From assembly GCF_016919385.1 (NCBI RefSeq), contig NZ_CP070351.1, positions 1,612,001 through 1,676,000 of the forward strand: a stretch of 64,000 bases of DNA. The letters are read 5' to 3'. Source of the stretch: Gordonia sp. PDNC005. Its GTDB lineage: Bacteria; Actinomycetota; Actinomycetes; Mycobacteriales; Mycobacteriaceae. Positions 37,692-45,085 of this stretch are shown piece by piece; within the stretch, counting starts at the first letter, position 1, and each line of letters begins with the position of its first letter. A program made the translations under genes and the position numbers. Below the pieces are notes generated by a model, which saw only the letters and a list, made by a program, of their open reading frames with translations, was not told where the DNA came from and did not search any database.

Positions 37692-39320
37692 GTGATCACC
37701 GCGACCGACCTGGAAGTTCGAGCGGGCGCGAGGACCCTCCTGTCGGCGCCCGGAGACCAACTGCGCATTCAGCCCGGCGACCGCATCGGCCTCGTCGGCC
37801 GAAATGGAGCGGGCAAGACGACGTCCCTCCGCATCCTCGCAGGCGAGACGCAGCCGTACGCGGGCGAGATCCGCACGTCGGGTCCAGTCGGTTACCTTCC
37901 GCAGGATCCGAAGGAAGGCGATCTCGACGTCCTCGCGAAAGATCGTGTGTTGTCGGCGCGCGGCCTCGACGAGATCCTGGCGTCGATGGCCAAGCAGCAG
38001 GCGCTCATGGAAGAGGCCGCTGACGACAAGATCCGTGACCGCGCGATCGTCAAGTACGCCCGTCTCGAAGAGCGCTTCTCAGCGCTAGGCGGGTATGAGG
38101 CCGAGAGTGACGCGGCGCGTATCTGCAGCAGTCTCGGTCTGCCGGACAGGGTGCTCGAACAGCCGCTCCGGACGCTGTCGGGCGGTCAGCGACGTCGAGT
38201 TGAACTCGCTCGCATCCTGTTCGCGGCGTCCGACGGTTCGGGCAAGTCCGATATGACACTTCTCCTCGACGAGCCGACCAACCACCTCGACGCCGACTCG
38301 ATCGCGTGGCTCCGTACCTTTCTGCAGAATCACGACGGCGGACTCGTCGTGATCAGTCACGACGTCGACCTGTTGGCCGATGTGGTGAATCGCGTGTGGT
38401 TCCTCGACGCCGTGCGCGGCGAGGCCGACGTGTACAACATGGGCTGGAAGCGGTATCTCGACGCGCGCGCCACCGACGAACAGCGCCGCAAACGTGAACG
38501 TGCGAATGCGGAGAAGAAGGCCGGAGCGCTTCGTGTGCAGGCCGCGAAGCTCGGCGCCAAGGCCACGAAGGCGACTGCAGCGCAGCAGATGCTCAAACGC
38601 GCCGAACGCATGATGGACGAGCTCGACGAGGTGCGCGTCGCCGACAAGACGGCGCACATCCGCTTCCCAGAGCCGGCGCCTTGTGGAAAGACGCCGCTCA
38701 TGGCGTCGAACCTCACCAAGGTGTACGGATCGCTCGAGATCTTCACCGGAGTCGACCTGGCCATCGACAAGGGCAGCCGCGTGGTGATCCTCGGACTCAA
38801 CGGTGCGGGCAAGACCACATTGCTGAAGCTGCTCGCCGGGGTGGAGAAACCCGACCTCGGGGGACTCGAACCCGGCCGTGGGCTCAAGGTGGGTTACTTC
38901 GCGCAGGAACACGACACCCTCGACGACAACGCGACGGTGTGGGAGAACATCCGGCATGCCGCACCCGATGCGGGGGAACAGGACTTGCGAGGTCTCCTCG
39001 GCGCGTTCATGTTCACGGGCCCTCAGCTCGAGCAGCCCGCGGGCACCCTGTCGGGCGGCGAGAAGACGCGACTGGCCCTTGCCGGGCTGGTGTCGTCGGC
39101 GGCGAACGTGCTGCTGCTCGACGAGCCGACCAACAACCTCGATCCGATCTCGCGTGAGCAGGTCCTCGAGGCGCTGCGAAGCTACACCGGAGCCGTCGTG
39201 CTGGTGACTCACGACCCCGGTGCAGCGGAGGCTCTTGAACCGCAGCGGGTGATTCTGCTGCCCGACGGCACCGAGGATCACTGGTCCGACGAGTACCAGG
39301 AGCTCATCGAGCTCGCCTGA
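37692..39320 (+). CDS. ABC-F family ATP-binding protein
   Basis: 542 residues from a GTG at 37692, equal in length to Rv1473 as I remember it. Two ABC cassettes lie in tandem without membrane segments: Walker A GRNGAGKTTSLRI and GLNGAGKTTLLKL, signatures LSGGQRRRVELARI and LSGGEKTRLALAGL, Walker B LLLDEPTNHLD and LLLDEPTNNLD. Between them is the basic coiled linker (RRKRERANAEKKAGALRVQ). ABC-F proteins act on ribosomes, as translation factors or by protecting against antibiotics; which applies here cannot be told. Confidence 0.92.
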   Translation: MITATDLEVRAGARTLLSAPGDQLRIQPGDRIGLVGRNGAGKTTSLRILAGETQPYAGEIRTSGPVGYLPQDPKEGDLDVLAKDRVLSARGLDEILASMAKQQALMEEAADDKIRDRAIVKYARLEERFSALGGYEAESDAARICSSLGLPDRVLEQPLRTLSGGQRRRVELARILFAASDGSGKSDMTLLLDEPTNHLDADSIAWLRTFLQNHDGGLVVISHDVDLLADVVNRVWFLDAVRGEADVYNMGWKRYLDARATDEQRRKRERANAEKKAGALRVQAAKLGAKATKATAAQQMLKRAERMMDELDEVRVADKTAHIRFPEPAPCGKTPLMASNLTKVYGSLEIFTGVDLAIDKGSRVVILGLNGAGKTTLLKLLAGVEKPDLGGLEPGRGLKVGYFAQEHDTLDDNATVWENIRHAAPDAGEQDLRGLLGAFMFTGPQLEQPAGTLSGGEKTRLALAGLVSSAANVLLLDEPTNNLDPISREQVLEALRSYTGAVVLVTHDPGAAEALEPQRVILLPDGTEDHWSDEYQELIELA

Positions 39321-39381
39321 TCAGGAGATCCGGCCGGTCGGGATCGATCGGATCGGAATCCGGCCATCGTCGCGCGGCCCG

Positions 39382-40002
39382 TCACGAGGGCGACGCGAAC
39401 GCGATGATGTTGTCGCGATAGCCGAGCGGCGGGCCGACGAACGGTCCGCCACACGTCACCAACGCCAGGGTCTCCGGGCCGGTCTGGCGGTTGAGCTCGT
39501 CGTAGGGCACTGCATCGGTTCCGGTCCCGTTCTTCTGCGCGTCGATCACCGACGTCACGTGGTAGTCGATCCTGGCACGCGACGCGGTCACCAGGGTCAC
39601 GGTGTCACCGGCAGTCAGATCGGCGAATCGGGCCGCATAACCCGCGCCCTGCACGATGTCGTCGACGTGCCCGGCGACGACGACCGTCCCGGAACCCGAT
39701 CCGGGGAGCGACGAGTCGACCCACCAGCCGAGGCGTCCGATGTCAGTCGGTGGCAGAAGGGTGCCCTCGGCGTCGGTCGCGACCGGATCCGTGGGCGCAC
39801 CCTCGTCGTCGATCTCAAGGCTGACCGGAGTGGACGGGTGATCGGACACCGCGGTCACCGGTGGTCGCAGGCTCTGTCGCCCCTGTGTCGGGGTGGGGGA
39901 CGCCGGCTGCTCTCCGCATCCGGAGACGAGCGCCACCGTGACGAGAAGCGTCATCGGGGCGGCGAGTGCAGCGGCGATCCGACTCGTTCGGCGTGTGGCC
40001 AT
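39382..40002 (-). CDS. Class F sortase
   Basis: 206 residues from ATG 40002, which has a perfect GAGGAGGA ribosome-binding site 6 nt upstream. The N-terminus is a signal sequence with a lipobox-like VSGC (Cys at about residue 28), followed by a Pro/Thr-rich linker. The sortase core has the catalytic His in VVVAGHVDD (about 111), Cys in ALVTCGGPF (about 183) and Arg in LGYRDNII (about 195). Class F sortases transpeptidate surface proteins in actinobacteria. The neighbouring gene upstream encodes the probable substrate. A longer GTG start at 40083 lacks such a ribosome-binding site. Confidence 0.9.
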   Translation of the reverse strand: MATRRTSRIAAALAAPMTLLVTVALVSGCGEQPASPTPTQGRQSLRPPVTAVSDHPSTPVSLEIDDEGAPTDPVATDAEGTLLPPTDIGRLGWWVDSSLPGSGSGTVVVAGHVDDIVQGAGYAARFADLTAGDTVTLVTASRARIDYHVTSVIDAQKNGTGTDAVPYDELNRQTGPETLALVTCGGPFVGPPLGYRDNIIAFASPS

Positions 40003-40083
40003 CGGTCCTCCTCTCGCATGGGACATGTCGGGGCTCGACGACCTGCGGTTACCGCTCGGGTCATTCACCTGAATGATCGACAC

Positions 40084-41052
40084 TCACCCGCCCATGCCGG
40101 TCGGCACCGACTTCACGGGCACCCGGTGGGCCGGGTCGCGAACCACTCGATAACGGCTCGGCAAGTCGTAAACGGTCACTGTGACCTTCTTGCGGTCGAC
40201 CACGGTGATACGGCGTTGATCGGCGTCGACGACGAACCCCGTCGGTGTTCCCGATTCAGTGACCGAATGGCATCCTGCGGGCACACCGGTCAGACGCGCG
40301 GTGCCGTCGACTCCGGTGAACACGGTCTCGACCAAGTCGCCCGCGCATGTCTCGACGGTGAAGGCCGCGCCGCGCAGCGGCGCTCCCGTCACTCGATCGC
40401 GCGCCACCGCCACGATTGACCCGCCGCCGACGGGTTTCCGCCGGAGTTGGAAGGTGAAGGAGCTGATCTTTCCCGGTTCCACAACGCCGGATCGGAAGAG
40501 GCTGCCTTCGTAGCGGTATCCGTCGGGCGCGCCGGATGCGGTGATCGTGATCTCACCTGCAGGAACAGTGATGCTGGTCGGCGTGACGATCGAGCGCCGA
40601 CCGTTCGTGTCGGTGATCTGGAGCTCGGCGCCGCGTACGGGTTCACCAGTGTCCGAATCGAGGGCTAGCACCGACACAGTGCCGTCACCGGTGAGTTCCG
40701 ACGTCGGGGTGATCGAGATCGTCGGCGGGATGCTCGGTTCGGCCGGCGATGGTGTCGTCGGGACGGGCGTCGTCGGTTGTGTCGAGGGAAGCGTCGTCAG
40801 GCCCGGCGCGGTGGACGGTGTCAGCCGCGGCCTGTGAGGTGGGCGGCTGGCATCCGGCATCGGTGTACCCGTGCGCGGCGTGACCGACGGCGTTCCGGCG
40901 CGAGGTGGTGTGAACGTGCGCGGAACATGCGAGTCCGGGCCCGTTGTGGTGATCGGATCAGCGGCGGCAGGAGAGACGCCGACGATGAGCAAGATCACGA
41001 CTGCGCCGATCGCAAGGCGGCGTCGCCTGCGCGGCGTCTGTCGTCGATCCAT
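40084..41052 (-). CDS. Secreted surface protein with prealbumin-like/SpaA-type repeats
   Basis: 322 residues. A signal peptide with a basic start (MDRRQTPRRRRRLAIG) and AAA-DP cleavage near residue 31 is followed by a Pro/Thr/Ser stalk to about residue 115. Two related beta-sandwich repeats follow (GTVSVLALDSDTGEPVRGAEL and GSIVAVARDRVTGAPLRGAAF begin them), as in SpaA/Cna-B domains. The C-terminus ends VPVKSVPTGMGG with no membrane helix or basic tail. It lies 81 nt upstream of the sortase on the same strand, so it is the probable substrate, although it lacks a usual LPXTG sorting signal. Confidence 0.75.
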   Translation of the reverse strand: MDRRQTPRRRRRLAIGAVVILLIVGVSPAAADPITTTGPDSHVPRTFTPPRAGTPSVTPRTGTPMPDASRPPHRPRLTPSTAPGLTTLPSTQPTTPVPTTPSPAEPSIPPTISITPTSELTGDGTVSVLALDSDTGEPVRGAELQITDTNGRRSIVTPTSITVPAGEITITASGAPDGYRYEGSLFRSGVVEPGKISSFTFQLRRKPVGGGSIVAVARDRVTGAPLRGAAFTVETCAGDLVETVFTGVDGTARLTGVPAGCHSVTESGTPTGFVVDADQRRITVVDRKKVTVTVYDLPSRYRVVRDPAHRVPVKSVPTGMGG

Positions 41053-41123
41053 CGATGTGCCCCCCTGTGCGTCCTACAACCCCGTCGTCTGAACGTACTA
41101 CATAACAGAAAGATAACGAGGGA

Positions 41124-42014
41124 TCAGTGAAACGTGGCGGCCAGGAAGTCGAGTTGGTGGGTGAGCGCCGGTTCGAACCAGTCGCGCCCGTCGAAGACGT
41201 CAAAATGGTCGCAGGGATAGTGTCGGACCTGGGCTTTTCCCGCGAACGCCGCCTTCGCCGCGGCATGCGGGGGAGCCGCCTGGTCGAAGTCGGCGATCTG
41301 GACAAGCAACGGCGCATGCACGGACGACGCCGCCTTGTGCGCACGGTAACGTCCGAGCTCCGAACCGATCGACGCGTCGACCTCGTTGCGCCAACTCGGT
41401 CCGGCGATCGACTCATACGCCTCCTGGTACCCGTCGACGGTGAGTGCGGCGAGCGAACCGGGCGGACCGACGAGAGGAATGGTTGCCGGAGCGCCTCCCA
41501 ATCGCTGCCGCACGCTGCTGACCAGACCGGTCGCCGTCGACCGCGCCAATGTGGCGGGCGAATGCAGCGGTAGAGCGTGACGTGCTGCGGCCATGCCGCT
41601 CACCATCGGGACCAGGGCCAACACCGCGCCAACGTCGTCGCGACCGACAGCGGCCTGCAGCACGTGGCCGCCAGCCAGCGAGACGCCCCAGAGCACGATC
41701 CGCGCCGGATCGACGCCCGGGAGGTCGGCCACTGCGCGGCAGGCGGCACGGTAGTCGTCGACCTGCCCGGTGAGCGACACCTTCTGCCGGGGCGAGCCTT
41801 CGGACTCGCCGAAACCGCGGTAGTCGAATGCGAACACCGGATAGCCGTTCTCGGCGAAACGTCGGGCGAAGGGCGTCAGTCCGGCGTCGACGGTGCCGCC
41901 GAGCCCGTGGGCCATCACGATCACCGGCTCCGGCGTTGAGCCCTCGACGGGGAAGAACCAGCCGGAGCACCGCGTGCCGGATGAATCGAACCAGACCTGC
42001 GTCGGATCGGTCAC
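41124..42014 (-). CDS. Alpha/beta hydrolase
   Basis: 296 residues from GTG 42014 (MTDPTQVWFDSSGTRC when read with initiator Met). Alpha/beta-hydrolase features are the oxyanion HGLGG after VIVMA (about residue 40), the nucleophile elbow LWGVSLAGGHVL and the late DHFDVFDG, whose His may complete the triad with an acidic residue in LVQIADFDQ. The start overlaps the FMO stop by GTGA, so both are co-translated. Together with a flavin monooxygenase and an acyl-CoA ligase it may cleave an ester or similar product. Substrate unknown. Confidence 0.85.
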   Translation of the reverse strand: MTDPTQVWFDSSGTRCSGWFFPVEGSTPEPVIVMAHGLGGTVDAGLTPFARRFAENGYPVFAFDYRGFGESEGSPRQKVSLTGQVDDYRAACRAVADLPGVDPARIVLWGVSLAGGHVLQAAVGRDDVGAVLALVPMVSGMAAARHALPLHSPATLARSTATGLVSSVRQRLGGAPATIPLVGPPGSLAALTVDGYQEAYESIAGPSWRNEVDASIGSELGRYRAHKAASSVHAPLLVQIADFDQAAPPHAAAKAAFAGKAQVRHYPCDHFDVFDGRDWFEPALTHQLDFLAATFH

Positions 42015-43375
42015 GATGCGGCTCCTCGCTGTGCGTCGGCCCATTCGACTGGGCCGTTCTGTGCCGCTCGGCGGGCGCCTGCGGGCAACTCCTTCACTCG
42101 CATGTCGTGTTCGTACAGGAAGTAGTCGAGCTGTTGAGTGTGACGCGGGCGGTCGAGCATGTGTCCCGTGTACTTTCGCGTGTCCTCTTCGATCACCCGC
42201 CGCATCTCGCCCGGCGACGGCGGCCGGTAGCGGCCGACGGCGTATGCGCCGACGAGCCTCGCCTGCGCCTCGACGAATGGGAACAGTGTCGGTGTGGCCT
42301 GCGCGAAGCCCACGAACAGCAGATCGTCGATTCCCGGATACAGCATGCGCTTGTACAGGTCGATGCGGTTGTCGGGTGCACAGATGAACTCGGGATCGAA
42401 GAACGGGAATGTGATGTTGTATCCGGTCGCGTAGATGAGTATGTCGACGTCGTCGACACTCGTGCCGTCTGCGAAGTGCACGGTGCGACCGTCCAGTCGG
42501 TCGATGTTCGGCTTCGGGATCACATCGCCCGAGCCCAACCTCAACGGGAGTTCCACCGATTGGGTGGGGTGCGCCTCGAAGAACTTGTGGTTGGGCGTCG
42601 GAAGGCCCAGGTTCTCGGGCCGACCGGACATCAACGGCTGCCCCAACTGGGCGATCTTCCGCTGCCACGACGTCGGGACGTACGGGTTGGTCTTGTAGAA
42701 CTTGTCGGCCGGTTGCCCCGCGACGTACTTCGGGACGATCCACGCGCCCGAGCGGGTCGAGAGGTACAACTCGGTGTCCAGTGCCTTCGACGAGAGCTCC
42801 ACTGCGATGTCGGCGGCGCTGTTTCCCAGCCCGACGACGATGATCTTCTTCCCGGCGAAGTCGTGCGGCGTGCCGGGATCGATGTAGTGGTGAGCATGCA
42901 TCTCGATGCCGTCGAACGAGCCGGGGAAGTCGGGCCAGCGGGGATCCCAGTGGTGACCGTTGGCAACCACAAGAAGGTCGAATCGCCGCGTCTGCCCCTG
43001 CTGAGTGGTCAGTTCCCATCCACCGTCGGGCAGTCGTACGGCTCGGGTCACCCCGTTCTCGAACTCGATCGTCGAATGCAACCCGAAAGCCGACGCGTAG
43101 TCGTCCAGGTACTGCTTGATCTGGGTGTGGTGCGGGAAGTCGGGGTACGAGTCCGGCATCGGGAAGTCGCGGAACGACAGCTGATGCTTGGACGTGTCGA
43201 TGTGGAGCGATCGGTACGCGCTCGAATGACCGTTGGGGTTGCCGAACGCCCAGTTCCCGCCGATCCGGTCAGAGGACTCGAACACGGTGTGTGGAACGCC
43301 GTAGTCGGTGAGCATCTTGGACGAGGTGAGTCCGCTGATGCCTGCACCGATCACGGCGGTCGTGGGATTGCTCAT
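42011..43375 (-). CDS. Flavin-containing monooxygenase (class B)
   Basis: 454 residues from ATG 43375 (MSNPTTAVIGAGISG). It has two dinucleotide motifs, FAD GAGISG at residues 9-14 and NADP GLGNSA near 190, and between them the class B fingerprint FDGIEMHAHHY, which fits FxGxxxHxxxY. Baeyer-Villiger enzymes usually end this motif in W, so an N- or S-oxygenating FMO is favoured, though some FMOs do Baeyer-Villiger reactions. The C-terminal ATGYN block is present. Co-translated with the downstream hydrolase. Confidence 0.9.
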   Translation of the reverse strand: MSNPTTAVIGAGISGLTSSKMLTDYGVPHTVFESSDRIGGNWAFGNPNGHSSAYRSLHIDTSKHQLSFRDFPMPDSYPDFPHHTQIKQYLDDYASAFGLHSTIEFENGVTRAVRLPDGGWELTTQQGQTRRFDLLVVANGHHWDPRWPDFPGSFDGIEMHAHHYIDPGTPHDFAGKKIIVVGLGNSAADIAVELSSKALDTELYLSTRSGAWIVPKYVAGQPADKFYKTNPYVPTSWQRKIAQLGQPLMSGRPENLGLPTPNHKFFEAHPTQSVELPLRLGSGDVIPKPNIDRLDGRTVHFADGTSVDDVDILIYATGYNITFPFFDPEFICAPDNRIDLYKRMLYPGIDDLLFVGFAQATPTLFPFVEAQARLVGAYAVGRYRPPSPGEMRRVIEEDTRKYTGHMLDRPRHTQQLDYFLYEHDMRVKELPAGARRAAQNGPVEWADAQRGAAS

Positions 43376-43440
43376 GGGCCGGAGTGTACAAGGCTCTGGA
43401 CAGCAGTCCAATCGTTTCCGGCCGGTTCGGCACGGGACGT

Positions 43441-44982
43441 TCAGGCGCCGAGCACCTGCTTGCGCAGATCTCCCTTCACGAGCTTGCCGGTGGGTGTTCT
43501 CGGGAGTTCGTCGATGAACGCAATGTTGCGCGGCACTTTGAATGCCGCGAGTTCGGCTCGGGCGAAGTCCTTGAGTTCCTCGGCGAGTTCATCGGACGGG
43601 ACGACGTCCTCCATGAGCTGGACGAAACCGGCGGCGACTTCGCCGAGGTCGTCGTCCGGAAGCCCGATCACTCCGACGTCGTACACCGCCGGATGGTTGA
43701 TCAGCACGTTCTCGGCTTCCTGCGGATAGATGTTCACACCGCCCGAGATGATCATGAACGCCTTCCGGTCCGTGAGGTACAGAAACCCGTCCTCGTCGAC
43801 GTAGCCGAGATCGCCGGTGGTCGCCCAGTTGGGATGATCGGGATGCTGTGCGGCGGCCGTCTTCGCCGGATCGTTGTGGTAGGCGAACGGCATCTCGTCA
43901 CGCTCGAAGTACACGGTGCCGACCTCGCCCGCCGGGAGGTCTGCGCCGTCGTCGCCGCATACGTGGATCACTCCCAGCACGCCGCGGCCCACCGAACCGG
44001 GTCGCTCGAGGGCGTCCTGCGACCCGATGAGAGTGACACCGGCCGCTTCGGTGGCCGCGTAGTACTCGTTGATGATCGGACCCCACCAGGCGATCATCGC
44101 CTTCTTGACCTCGGCAGGGCACGGCGCGGCCGCATGGATGGCTACTTGGAGACTGGACACGTCGTACGACGCCCTCACCTCGTCGGGCAGTTTGAGCATG
44201 CGCACGAACATCGTCGGCACCCATTGGCTGTGTGTGACCCGATACTCCTGGATGAGGCCGAGAGCCGCTTCGGGCTCAAAACGATCCATCAGGACGACGG
44301 TCCCGCCGAGCGCGTTCACCATCGCGCAGTACCGCAGGGGCGCGGCGTGGTACACGGGCGCGGGGGAGAGGTAGACCGAGTCGGTTCCGAATCCGTACAC
44401 CGGTCCGAACACCTGCGAGATCAGATCGAAGGAGTCGTCAACCTGGGTACCGGGCAGATTCGGCTTGATGCCCTTGGGGCGACCGGTGGTGCCCGACGAG
44501 TAGAGCATGTCCGCGCCGCGCGGCTGATCGGTGAGCGGCTCAGCCGACGACCCGGCGAGGACGTCGTCATAGTCCACGAAGCCGTCGATTGGGCCGGCCC
44601 ACGCCACCCGACGGTCGGGTGCGGACAGCGCGTCGATCTCGTGCGCGAGCGACACGGCGTCCGCCACGTTCGCCGACGCGAAGACGATCTTCGCGCCGCA
44701 GTCGTCGAGGATGTAGTTCACTTCGGGTGCAGTCAGATGGTGATTGACGACGGTTACGTATAGGCCACTGCGGATCGCGGCCCAGTACACGTCGAATACC
44801 CGCAGGTCGTTGTCCGTCACGACGGCCACGGTGTCGCCGACCCTCAACCCGAGACCGCGGAGATGGTGGGCGATTCGCGTCGAGTTGTCGGTCAGCTGCG
44901 CGTAGGTGACCGTCTCACCGGTACTCGGGCGGATAACTGCCGGCTTGTCCGGGGTGGTCGTGACGTAACTGCCTGGATACAC
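43441..44982 (-). CDS. Acyl-CoA synthetase (AMP-forming, FadD family)
   Basis: 513 residues from GTG 44982. An ANL-superfamily ligase that adenylates a carboxylate and transfers it to CoA. The P-loop YSSGTTGRPKGI is at about residue 158, the A5 motif YYAATEAAGVT near 312, the A7/A8 blocks TGDLGYVDEDGFLYLTDRKA follow, and the catalytic Lys is in TPTGKLVKGDL near the end. The 65-nt gap to the FMO gene on the same strand suggests one transcription unit with FMO and hydrolase. Substrate chain type not predictable. Confidence 0.92.
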   Translation of the reverse strand: MYPGSYVTTTPDKPAVIRPSTGETVTYAQLTDNSTRIAHHLRGLGLRVGDTVAVVTDNDLRVFDVYWAAIRSGLYVTVVNHHLTAPEVNYILDDCGAKIVFASANVADAVSLAHEIDALSAPDRRVAWAGPIDGFVDYDDVLAGSSAEPLTDQPRGADMLYSSGTTGRPKGIKPNLPGTQVDDSFDLISQVFGPVYGFGTDSVYLSPAPVYHAAPLRYCAMVNALGGTVVLMDRFEPEAALGLIQEYRVTHSQWVPTMFVRMLKLPDEVRASYDVSSLQVAIHAAAPCPAEVKKAMIAWWGPIINEYYAATEAAGVTLIGSQDALERPGSVGRGVLGVIHVCGDDGADLPAGEVGTVYFERDEMPFAYHNDPAKTAAAQHPDHPNWATTGDLGYVDEDGFLYLTDRKAFMIISGGVNIYPQEAENVLINHPAVYDVGVIGLPDDDLGEVAAGFVQLMEDVVPSDELAEELKDFARAELAAFKVPRNIAFIDELPRTPTGKLVKGDLRKQVLGA

Positions 44983-45073
44983 GTGACGCTCCTCATAGTG
45001 GGGGGTGAATCCGACAGTAACCGAGCGCTCGGTCGTTCGGCGTCCCTTCGTCCGAGCCGCCTGTGCTCTCGCC

Positions 45074-45079
45074 TACGAT
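45074..45079 (+). promoter_or_regulatory. -10 box of the kinase-STAND gene (leaderless)
   Basis: TACGAT ends 6 nt before ATG 45086, which favours that start over the more upstream in-frame codon at 45005 near the divergent ligase gene. Confidence 0.5.
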
Positions 45080-45085
45080 CAGCGA

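Noticed and set aside
41828..43729. Plus-strand open frame of 633 codons opposite the FMO gene
   Set aside because: Runs across two genes and their junction on the other strand and has no plausible domain; shadow.
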